Assembly (NCBI GenBank): GCA_021791615.1
Contig: JAJYWG010000132.1
Location: 1 to 17,686 of the forward strand
Reading direction: 5' to 3'
Length of the DNA stretch: 17,686 bases
DNA from: Actinomycetes bacterium
Lineage (GTDB): Bacteria > Actinomycetota > Acidimicrobiia > Acidimicrobiales > RAAP-2
The position numbers and the translations under genes were made by a program. The stretch's first letter is position 1. Every line of letters begins with the position of its first letter. The notes below the pieces were generated by a model. It made no database searches. It saw nothing but the letters and a program-made list of their open reading frames with translations, and was not told the DNA's origin. This document shows, piece by piece, positions 1 to 5,636 of the stretch.

Positions 1-237
1 CAGGCCAACTTCCTCTGGATCCCTGCAGGTGAGGCTCGTGCGGCGGCAGCGGTGCGCCGCTGTGCCGACAGCAGGGTGCTCGTCCGTCACTATCCCGACG
101 GATTGCGGATCACCATTGGCACCGAGGAAGAGAACACCCGGCTGCTCGATGCCCTGGGCAGCCCTGAGGATCTGCCCCCGACGGGTGTTGGGGCGGCGGC
201 AGGCCAGCCGAGCGGGTCTGCGGTCGAGCGTTCCTGA
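1..237 (+). CDS. HisC-like aminotransferase, C-terminal fragment (5' end outside window)
   Basis: The reading frame is open from the first base to a TGA at 235-237 and encodes 78 residues. It matches the C-terminal small domain of histidinol-phosphate aminotransferase (fold type I, PLP-dependent). An N-terminal QANFLWIP stretch corresponds to the (T/N)NF(V/L) strand of HisC. It is followed by VLVRHYP and DGLRITIGTEEEN, equivalent to the conserved 'G(V/I)LVR..........LRITIGT..EN' block, whose Arg binds the substrate carboxylate. The last ~20 residues are low-complexity Ala/Gly/Ser and look non-conserved. HisC makes L-histidinol phosphate from imidazole acetol phosphate, but HisC-like enzymes also act on aromatic amino acids or in secondary pathways, so the substrate is not settled. 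The gene lies 53 nt upstream of trpB2 on the same strand and could be co-transcribed with it. Confidence 0.75.
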   Translation, partial: QANFLWIPAGEARAAAAVRRCADSRVLVRHYPDGLRITIGTEEENTRLLDALGSPEDLPPTGVGAAAGQPSGSAVERS

Positions 238-290
238 ACAGTAGTTGATGACAATCAGAAGTCCCATCCCACCGGAGCTGACAAAGGAGC

Positions 291-1544
291 ATGATCGTGA
301 AGTGGAACCTCTCATCTGATCAGATGCCACAGGCGTGGTTCAACGTCGCCCCACATCTGATTGAGCCGCTGCAGCCGCCACTCCACCCCGGGACGCGCGA
401 GCCGGTCGGTCCGGACGACCTCGCGCCGCTTTTTCCGACGGCGCTGATCGCCCAGGAGATGTCCGCGGAGCCCTGGATCGACATTCCGGGTGAGGTGATC
501 GACGTTCTGCGACTATGGCGCCCTACCCCGCTCGTGCGGGCGCGCCGCCTCGAACAGGCGCTCGACACGCCAGCCCGAATCTACTATAAGGATGAGTCGG
601 TGTCCCCCGCGGGCTCTCACAAGCCGAACACCGCGGTGCCGCAGGCCTACTACAACAAGGCGGAAGGGATCGGGCGACTCGCCACCGAGACGGGAGCCGG
701 ACAGTGGGGGAGCGCGCTCTCGTTCGCATCGGCACTCTTCGGGCTTGAGTGCAAGGTCTACATGGTCCGCATCTCCTACGAGCAGAAGCCCTATCGCCGA
801 GTGATGATGGAAACCTGGGGGGGAAACGTCGAACCCTCTCCGGTGGACGAGCCGGGCCATCCTGGCTCACTCGGGTCGGCTATCAGTGACGCGGTCCGGG
901 ATGTCGTTGCGCGGGACGACTCCCATTACTCGCTCGGCTCTGTGCTCAATCACGTCCTGCTGCACCAGACCGTGATCGGTCTTGAGGCGAAAGAGCAACT
1001 GGCCTTGGCCGGGGAGGAGCGTCCCGATATCGTGATTGCGTCCTGCGGTGGCGGATCGAACCTCGGCGGCATTACGGGCCCCTTCGTGCCGGATGCCGAC
1101 GTCGACCTCGTTGCGGTCGAGCCGTCGTCCTGCCCGACGCTCACTGAAGGCCGGTTCGAATACGACTTCGGCGACACCGCAGGCTTGACCCCGCTCCTTC
1201 AGATGTACACGCTCGGTCACGACTTCGTCCCTTCAACCATCCACGCCGGAGGACTCCGTTACCACGGCGATTCTCCGATCATCTCGAACCTCGTCAAGAC
1301 GGGGCGGATGCGTGCCGTTGCCTACCCCCAGGGCAAGGTGTTCGAGGCCGCGGTCCAGTTTGCCCGCACTCAGGGCTCGATCCCGGCCCCAGAGACGAGC
1401 CACGCGATCCGGGCGACCATCGACGAAGCGCTGCGGGCGAAGGAGGAGGGAGTCGAGCGGGTGATCCTCTTCTGCTACTCGGGGCACGGGATGTTGGATC
1501 TCGGTGCGTATGACAGCTACATCCACGGCAACATGGTCGAGTGA
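291..1544 (+). CDS. trpB2: TrpB2-type tryptophan synthase beta chain
   Basis: The product is a 417-aa PLP-dependent fold type II enzyme of the TrpB2 class (stand-alone beta chain). TrpB joins indole and L-serine to give tryptophan. Visible landmarks are the N-terminal TrpB2 extension with LWRPTPL (about 75-81), YYKDE, the PLP lysine in AGSHKPNTA (Lys111), ETGAGQWGS (133-141), QKPYRR, the [15 protein letters not shown] block (216-230) and the phosphate-binding GGGSN (253-257). The segment between the conserved SPS-like motif (EPSPVDEPG, about 181-189) and GSLG looks shorter than in typical TrpB2 proteins, and the Lys is followed by Pro rather than Ile/Leu. No trpA is present. AAAGGAG (283-289) is only 1 nt from ATG 291 but 7 nt from the in-frame GTG at 297, so 297 may be the true start. 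The physiological substrate could be tryptophan or an analogue; the neighbours are not trp genes. Confidence 0.88.
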   Translation: MIVKWNLSSDQMPQAWFNVAPHLIEPLQPPLHPGTREPVGPDDLAPLFPTALIAQEMSAEPWIDIPGEVIDVLRLWRPTPLVRARRLEQALDTPARIYYKDESVSPAGSHKPNTAVPQAYYNKAEGIGRLATETGAGQWGSALSFASALFGLECKVYMVRISYEQKPYRRVMMETWGGNVEPSPVDEPGHPGSLGSAISDAVRDVVARDDSHYSLGSVLNHVLLHQTVIGLEAKEQLALAGEERPDIVIASCGGGSNLGGITGPFVPDADVDLVAVEPSSCPTLTEGRFEYDFGDTAGLTPLLQMYTLGHDFVPSTIHAGGLRYHGDSPIISNLVKTGRMRAVAYPQGKVFEAAVQFARTQGSIPAPETSHAIRATIDEALRAKEEGVERVILFCYSGHGMLDLGAYDSYIHGNMVE

Positions 1545-1692
1545 CAGCCACCTGCCAGAACGGAGTGCCGCTTCTCCCGCGCCCGCTGGCCACCGCTGAA
1601 GGGCAGCTCCTTCGAGGCCAGGCTTTGCCGAAACGACGGCTCGAGCCAGGGCGGTGGCAGCCCCGTGACATCTGTGCCCATGCCGACGCAGG

Positions 1693-1713
1693 ATTTGCGC
1701 GACGCGCGCAAAT
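1693..1713. repeat. Perfect inverted repeat, 9-bp arms, 3-nt loop
   Basis: Arms ATTTGCGCG (1693-1701) and CGCGCAAAT (1705-1713) are exact reverse complements around ACG. The outer flanks also pair (CCGAC at 1683-1687 with GTCGG at 1714-1718, with a 5-nt offset). The 11-bp direct repeat GGTGGCAGCCC lies on both sides (1653-1663, 1725-1735). There is no T-run, so it is not a classical terminator. It could be an operator, an IS end or an RNA hairpin. Confidence 0.6.
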
Positions 1714-1818
1714 GTCGGGAGGCTGGTGGCAGCCCGGGTTTCTGCCAGCACGCCTGCTGAGCAGCCACGATGAGTTCGTGGAGCACCTCGAGGCGAGTTC
1801 TCGTAGCCCATCCAGGCG

Positions 1819-1850
1819 GGTCAGGGTCGTCGAAACTGGCGACCCTGACC
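1819..1850. repeat. Perfect 11-bp inverted repeat (hairpin)
   Basis: GGTCAGGGTCG (1819-1829) and CGACCCTGACC (1840-1850) are exact reverse complements around a 10-nt loop; a T-G and a C-G pair could extend the stem inward. It lies about 275 nt after the trpB2 stop and about 280 nt before the next gene. It could be a terminator without a U-tract, as proposed for some high-GC Gram-positives, or part of a structured RNA. Confidence 0.6.
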
Positions 1851-2064
1851 GGTGGTGGCGCGCGCCCCGGAACCGGCGGGAGCGAAAAGGGCCGGGTTTG
1901 CCGGCCCGGGCAACCGACGTGCACCGCGAGCAGGTCGCCCGAATCCGCAGGCTTCGGCCGCCCTCTCCAGCCATCAGCCACCACACTTCAGTTCGCGCGG
2001 CGTGTGGTTGCGGCCGAAGGCCTGTCATGGTACGCCGCGGGGAGCAGACAAACGGGTCATGGGC

Positions 2065-2095
2065 GGCTACGTGCTGCCGTTGCGGTGGCTACGTG
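2065..2095 (+). promoter_or_regulatory. Candidate operator: two 9-bp direct repeats at 22-bp spacing
   Basis: GGCTACGTG occurs at 2065-2073 and again at 2087-2095, 22 bp apart start to start (about two helical turns). The second copy ends 38 nt before the ATG at 2134. The position and helical phasing fit a regulator that binds two half-sites on one face of the DNA. No regulator gene is present nearby, and no promoter hexamers are clear. Confidence 0.3.
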
Positions 2096-2133
2096 AATCC
2101 GCTAAGTGTTGCTCATAGAGGGACAGGGAGTGC

Positions 2134-3279
2134 ATGATGATAGAGCCTTACCAGGCCGTGGGTCTGATCCAGACCGTCCGCGGGATTCGTCACCGGGACG
2201 AGATCGCTCGGAATCTTGAGCACATCTCGGACATGATAAGGGCCGCGTCATGGTTGTCGAGTATGGACCTGCCTGTGAGACTGATCTGCGTCCCGGAGGG
2301 AGGCCTGCAGGGGTTCACCGACGAGGTGTTCGATCTTGACCACGAAGAGTACGCGCGGGAATGCGCGATCGACATCCCGGGACCGGAGACGGATGAGTTG
2401 GGGAAGCTGGCGCAAAGGTGGAATGCTTTCGTCGTCGCTCAGGCGAAGGCGCGACATCCGGAATTTCCCGGACGCTATTTCAACGTCGGCTTCGTGATCG
2501 AGCCTGAGGACGGGACGGTGGTCCTGAAGCACCACAAGCTCGTGCCGCTCTTTCCCGTAGAGCACTCCCTGACGCCGCACAACGTGTGGGATCGTTGGAT
2601 CGAGCTCTACGGGAGCGGTCTCGACGCCTTCTACCCGGTCGCGGACACCGCGATCGGCCGGATCGGAATCATGATGGCAAACGAGGCCTCGTACCCGGAG
2701 ATCGCGCGCGGCCTCGCGATGAACGGCTGCGAGATTGCGTACCGCGGGCCGTACCCCGCTCCGGGCGTGATGAGCGGCATGTTCGCGGTGCAGAATCGAG
2801 CCCGAGCGCTCGACAACAACATGTACGTGATCGGGATGAACCTTGGCACGTACTACCTGCACACGGACTCTGAGACCCCCATCGACACGTTCGCAGGCGG
2901 CTCGCAGATCGTCGACTACCGCGGCCAGATCGTGACCGAGGTTCCGCACGGCGGCGGCTCGGCATGGATCGCCGGTACGATCGCGGTCGAGGCGCTCCGG
3001 CAGTTCAGGCAGACGGCGCAGTGGGACAATTGGATGAAAGACCTGCTCACCGAGCAGTACCGGCTGATCTACGAGCAGCCGGTTTACCCCAAGAACTTGT
3101 ACCTCGAGCGCAAGCCGTATGGCCACGCCGAATACCATGAGCAGGTGACGCGCAAGCAGGTCGAGCTGTTGCAGGAGCGTGGAGTCTGGGCGCGCCCGGC
3201 GACGACGAACGGTGGCGGATCGGGCGGAGCCCCCGAGCCCGACAAGGCGAGCCGTCCGAAGCGGACGCGAGCGAAATAG
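2134..3279 (+). CDS. Nitrilase-superfamily (amidase-like) protein lacking the catalytic Cys
   Basis: The product is 381 aa with carbon-nitrogen hydrolase (CN_hydrolase) architecture, most like aliphatic amidase/formamidase (AmiE/AmiF). Those enzymes use a Glu-Lys-Cys triad to hydrolyse short amides. The first Glu is in CVPEGG (Glu55), the Lys in LKHHKLVP (Lys135), and the second structural Glu in FPVEHS (Glu143). The nucleophile segment, C-D-D-G-N-Y-P-E in AmiE, reads A-N-E-A-S-Y-P-E here, so the catalytic Cys is Ala182 (GCA, 2677-2679). The following ARGLAMNGCEIAYR matches the family (RDCAMKGAEL.. in AmiE). A C-terminal tail from about residue 350 is Gly/Pro/Lys-rich and disordered. The start is chosen at the first ATG of ATGATG, behind GGGAG at 2126-2130. 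It is either a non-hydrolytic member (scaffold, binding or another chemistry) or uses a different nucleophile. An amide-related role fits the downstream formamidase. Confidence 0.8.
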   Translation: MMIEPYQAVGLIQTVRGIRHRDEIARNLEHISDMIRAASWLSSMDLPVRLICVPEGGLQGFTDEVFDLDHEEYARECAIDIPGPETDELGKLAQRWNAFVVAQAKARHPEFPGRYFNVGFVIEPEDGTVVLKHHKLVPLFPVEHSLTPHNVWDRWIELYGSGLDAFYPVADTAIGRIGIMMANEASYPEIARGLAMNGCEIAYRGPYPAPGVMSGMFAVQNRARALDNNMYVIGMNLGTYYLHTDSETPIDTFAGGSQIVDYRGQIVTEVPHGGGSAWIAGTIAVEALRQFRQTAQWDNWMKDLLTEQYRLIYEQPVYPKNLYLERKPYGHAEYHEQVTRKQVELLQERGVWARPATTNGGGSGGAPEPDKASRPKRTRAK

Positions 3280-3327
3280 CGCTTGGGCTCAAGGGGTGAC
3301 CGCCATCTCCTCACCAGGAGGTGTTCG

Positions 3328-3546
3328 ATGGCACGGCCCAGCCGATGGACGGCGGCGCAGCTCGAAGCTGCGATCGATGGGGCGCTCGGTGGTGCGGGCT
3401 ACAAGGCGGTGGAGCGGCTGACCGGTGTCCCAGCGGCGACGGTCCGCGACCACGTAGCGAGGAGCGAGCTGCTCCGACGGAGCGTCCCGCGACCGGGCCG
3501 GCGGCGGGCGGGGGAACCGGCGGTGCCCGAGGCGTTGGCGGCGTGA
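3328..3546 (+). CDS. Small helix-turn-helix (psq-like) protein, possibly the N-terminus of a broken transposase
   Basis: A 72-aa ORF starts at ATG 3328 with a very strong ribosome binding site, AGGAGGTG at 3316-3323. Residues about 5-45 (RWTAAQLEAAIDGAL, then YKAVERLTGVPAATVRDHV) have the pattern of a Psq/CENP-B-type HTH: an acidic/Ala helix, then 'A..L.GVP..TVRD.V' as turn and recognition helix. The C-terminal ~25 residues are Arg/Pro/Ala-rich with no recognisable domain. The TGA is followed at once by ISL3-related debris. It may be the DNA-binding head of a transposase whose catalytic part has been lost, or a small stand-alone DNA-binding protein. The good Shine-Dalgarno suggests it can still be translated. 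Confidence 0.5.
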   Translation: MARPSRWTAAQLEAAIDGALGGAGYKAVERLTGVPAATVRDHVARSELLRRSVPRPGRRRAGEPAVPEALAA

Positions 3547-3610
3547 TGGTTCTGGCCTCCCTTGGTGATTGGTTACGGCGAGAACCCACGTTCTCACCGG
3601 GGGAGCCCCT

Positions 3611-3659
3611 CTTCATGGCATTCCAAGGTGAGGAGCCTCCAAGGAACCCAGGATGGTTC
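3611..3659 (+). repeat. Dispersed repeat, copy A (probable IS end or remnant)
   Basis: This 49-nt segment aligns with 12955-13001 in the same orientation: 40 of 47 aligned bases are identical, with one 2-nt gap. The longest identical block is GGAGCCTCCAAG, followed by ACCCAGG and GGTTC. Both copies sit in IS debris, so a shared IS end or internal piece is the simplest explanation. Confidence 0.55.
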
Positions 3660-3662
3660 CGT

Positions 3663-3898
3663 GACCTCGACGAGACCGATGTCGCCCACCTTCTCGACCG
3701 GTTCTGCTCCAAGACCCAACGCAGCGGCCTGAAGCCCTTCGTCACTCTGGCGAAGACCATTCGCAAGCACCGCGAGGGAATCCTGTCAGCCATTCGCCTT
3801 GGCGTGAACAACACCCGGCGCTCGCCCTCGTGATGTTGACCGTCGGCCCGATCGAGCACGTGCTGCCGCACGAACGTGCCGCCAATCCCAGCGGATGA
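3663..3898 (+). pseudogene. ISL3-family transposase, C-terminal fragment with internal deletion
   Basis: The first part (3663-3818) encodes DLDETDVAHLLDRF and SGLKPFVTLAKTIRKH, then REGILSAIRLGVNNTR. This is the helical C-terminal part of ISL3 (IS204/IS1001/IS1096/IS1165) DDE transposases, just before the region holding the last acidic residue. The frame then jumps by +1: a second piece (about 3819-3898) reads ALALVMLTVGPIEHVLPHER and ends in TGA, which is the usual extreme C-terminus of the family. The connecting ~30 residues (normally with the NxKxR...YGFHS segment) are missing, so the junction near 3818 is a deletion plus frameshift. The N-terminal and catalytic parts are absent upstream. 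The fragment cannot transpose. Confidence 0.72.
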
Positions 3899-3918
3899 CC
3901 CACATCTATGCCGGGAGG

Positions 3919-3956
3919 CCCCCAAAGGGGGAGCGGAGCCGGCATTTCATGCCGGC
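3919..3956. repeat. Two adjacent hairpins after the ISL3 fragment
   Basis: CCCCC (3919-3923) and GGGGG (3927-3931) pair around AAA. GCCGGCAT (3938-3945) and ATGCCGGC (3949-3956) pair exactly around TTC. No T-run follows on either strand. They may act as a weak bidirectional terminator or mark the former end of an IS. Confidence 0.5.
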
Positions 3957-4192
3957 ACTGCCTTGACGCGGGGCGCTCCTTCAGAGATGACAAATGACTC
4001 CCTCGCGTGGACACAAGGATGAACGCCACCAACGCTCTCGTCTGCGACCCAGGCGGCGAACCTCCTCTTCAGCTCGGCGCTCGCCGCCTCGTAGTCATCT
4101 TCGTCCCGCGGGTGCCCAGCCGGCTCTTCCGGCTGGCCTGACAGCTCAAGTCGTTGCCGACGCGTGGGGTGGATCGAGCGTTCGACGCCCAC
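3947..4192 (-). CDS. Possible small ORF or gene remnant (unknown)
   Basis: A GTG-started 81-aa frame on the minus strand has a stretch with protein-like composition: DEDDYEAASAELKRRFAAW, followed by VADES. This looks like an acidic and amphipathic helix rather than GC-driven noise. The rest (SGQPEEPAGHPR before, HARESFVISEGAPRVKAVPA after) is less convincing. Its stop lies inside the 3938-3956 hairpin. I recognise no family. It may be the eroded end of a gene cut by IS activity, or chance. Nothing else in 3899-4200 looks coding. Confidence 0.22.
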   Translation of the reverse strand: MGVERSIHPTRRQRLELSGQPEEPAGHPRDEDDYEAASAELKRRFAAWVADESVGGVHPCVHARESFVISEGAPRVKAVPA

Positions 4193-4204
4193 GGATCCGT
4201 CAGG

Positions 4205-4559
4205 CTCCCGACTTTACAGTTGATCAAAGTTCTGCTATATCTACATCTGTTTCCAGTACATTGATATTGGGGGGTGCACCACACATCGACGACGTATCCG
4301 GTGCCTGACGGGAGAGAGAGTCGCCAGATGGTGCAATGCGGTTTGGCGCCCGATCTCAAGGAGGCCGAGCCAAGTGTATCGGAGGGATCGAAAATCGTAA
4401 TCGGGCTCTGTGAACATCGTTGCCCGGATGGATACCTTCGATGATTCGCCCTGGCAATGGTGACCTTGTGTCTGCCGATCTCGTGCACGTCGTTCCTCTT
4501 TGGGTGCGAGCAGTTTCCGCGGTGAATGGGATCCAACGCGAGGGAGGGAATTGCAGGTC
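4205..4559 (+). promoter_or_regulatory. Leader and likely promoter region of the ABC-transporter operon
   Basis: No convincing gene lies here. The segment about 4208-4270 is visibly richer in A+T than the rest of the window (for example TTGATC at 4219, then TATATCTACATCTG), as expected for a promoter, but I cannot assign a well-spaced -35/-10 pair. GGTGCACC (4273-4280) is an 8-bp palindrome and a possible operator half. About 280 nt separate it from the ATG at 4560, a leader long enough to hold an RNA regulator, but I do not recognise any riboswitch consensus. Confidence 0.3.
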
Positions 4560-5636
4560 ATGTCACGAGTGCAGGGAAGCCCAGGGAGATCGTTACGGCA
4601 GTACATGGCGTTGCCCATTGTGGTGGTGCTGGCGCTTGTCATGATGCTGGCTGCGTATGGCACGGCGAGCGAGGCTGCCACTTCGAAGACCAGGTACACC
4701 ATCGGATTCTCCAACCCGGAAGGCACCCAGCCGGTGCTTGACGTCTTTCAACAGGCCCTGACGAAGGCGGCTTCCCGTGTGGGGATCAAGGTCACCTCCC
4801 TGAATGCTGCTCTGACAGTGGGGAAACAGGTGTCGGACATCCAGCAGTTCATCAACGACAAGGTCAAGGCCATCGTGGTGTTCCCCTTGGCCGGTCCGCC
4901 TCTGATCCCGGTCCTGACCGCCGCCCGCAAGGCAGGCATCGTCGTGCTGGGCTACAACGCGGTGACCGCGGAGAAGAGCACCGCGTCGGCGATGTACCCA
5001 TTCAGCGCGGACATCAACCAGGGCATCATCCACGAGGGAGCCCGGCTGGCGGCGGCATTCATGGTGAAGGAGCTCCACGGCAAGGGGAACGTGCTCGGTG
5101 TCGACATCGCCGCGCCGGTGCCGTCGCTGCACGCGTTCATGGCGTCCGAGGAGCACGACATCACCTCGGGGCACCCCGGTATCCACTGGCTCGAGACAGT
5201 CTCCGACCAGACAGACAACATTGCCGGCGCCGCCGGACCGGTCGCCGATGCCCTCACCAAGTACCACAACGACGTTGCCGGTGTAATGGCCTACTTCGAC
5301 GGTGCCGGGATCGGGGCGGCGCAGGCGCTGAAGGCAGCCGGAGTGAAGGCGGTGGTCGTCGGGCAGCAGGGGAACAGCACAGGCATCGCCGCCGTGAAGA
5401 GCGGTAAGCTCAGTGCCACCATCGACGAGATGCCTTACAACCAGGCTCTCATCGCCCTGACCATGGTGAGAGACCTCGTCGCCGGGAAGACCAAGGCGGT
5501 GCCGTTGGTGGTCCACCCGCCCGTGAAGTTGGTCACGAAGGCCAACCTGCGCACGTATGTGTCGTGGACCGCCGCGCTGGCGAAGATCGCAAAGGGCACC
5601 CTGCGGCCACCGGCGACCGTGTCGATCAACGGGTGA
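4560..5636 (+). CDS. Sugar-type ABC transporter substrate-binding protein
   Basis: The product is a 358-aa periplasmic binding protein of the ribose/galactose class (Peripla_BP_4 type), which captures a solute outside the membrane for the importer encoded next. ATG 4560 is chosen because it places the signal peptide at the N-terminus: basic RSLRQ, then a hydrophobic core ALPIVVVLALVMMLAA (about 17-32). The mature part begins TRYTIGFSNPEG and shows the two-lobed repeats FINDKVKAIVVFP, AGIVVLGYNA, VAGVMAYFDGAGIGAAQAL and VVVGQQG, closing with IDEMPYNQALIAL. The lipobox position reads L-A-A-Y rather than L-A-A-C, so lipidation may be lost and cleavage by signal peptidase I after SEA is more likely. 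The TGA overlaps the next GTG. The substrate cannot be read from sequence: this family binds sugars but also AI-2, purines and amino compounds. Confidence 0.85.
   Translation: MSRVQGSPGRSLRQYMALPIVVVLALVMMLAAYGTASEAATSKTRYTIGFSNPEGTQPVLDVFQQALTKAASRVGIKVTSLNAALTVGKQVSDIQQFINDKVKAIVVFPLAGPPLIPVLTAARKAGIVVLGYNAVTAEKSTASAMYPFSADINQGIIHEGARLAAAFMVKELHGKGNVLGVDIAAPVPSLHAFMASEEHDITSGHPGIHWLETVSDQTDNIAGAAGPVADALTKYHNDVAGVMAYFDGAGIGAAQALKAAGVKAVVVGQQGNSTGIAAVKSGKLSATIDEMPYNQALIALTMVRDLVAGKTKAVPLVVHPPVKLVTKANLRTYVSWTAALAKIAKGTLRPPATVSING

Larger units (their letters stand above)
1545..2133. other. 589-nt stretch without a convincing gene; repeats and hairpins
   Basis: Several frames are open here, but none gives a protein I recognise and their residue composition (Arg, Pro, Ser, Cys and Trp rich) is that of GC-driven chance ORFs. 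The stretch contains an 11-bp direct repeat (1653-1663 and 1725-1735) around a perfect palindrome (1693-1713), a long perfect hairpin (1819-1850) and two 9-bp direct repeats just upstream of the next gene. It may be degraded sequence, a regulatory leader, or host a structured RNA. Confidence 0.5.

Noticed and set aside
1819..1850. Rho-independent terminator of trpB2
   Set aside because: The stem is perfect but there is no T-run after it and it lies about 275 nt downstream, so it is kept as a hairpin of unknown role.
1541..2137. A 198-codon + strand ORF in the trpB2-nitrilase gap, and minus-strand ORFs over the same area
   Set aside because: No domain, Cys/Trp/Arg/Pro-rich composition, no convincing ribosome binding site, and interrupted by strong inverted repeats.
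4205..4559. Possible riboswitch in the operon leader (a glycine- or guanidine-type aptamer was considered)
   Set aside because: Purine-rich GGGAGAGAGAG near 4310 recalls parts of some aptamers, but the conserved cores are absent.
4069..4726. Minus-strand ORFs upstream of and across the binding-protein start
   Set aside because: They overlap the leader and the signal-peptide region of a clear gene. Composition is not protein-like and no family is recognised.
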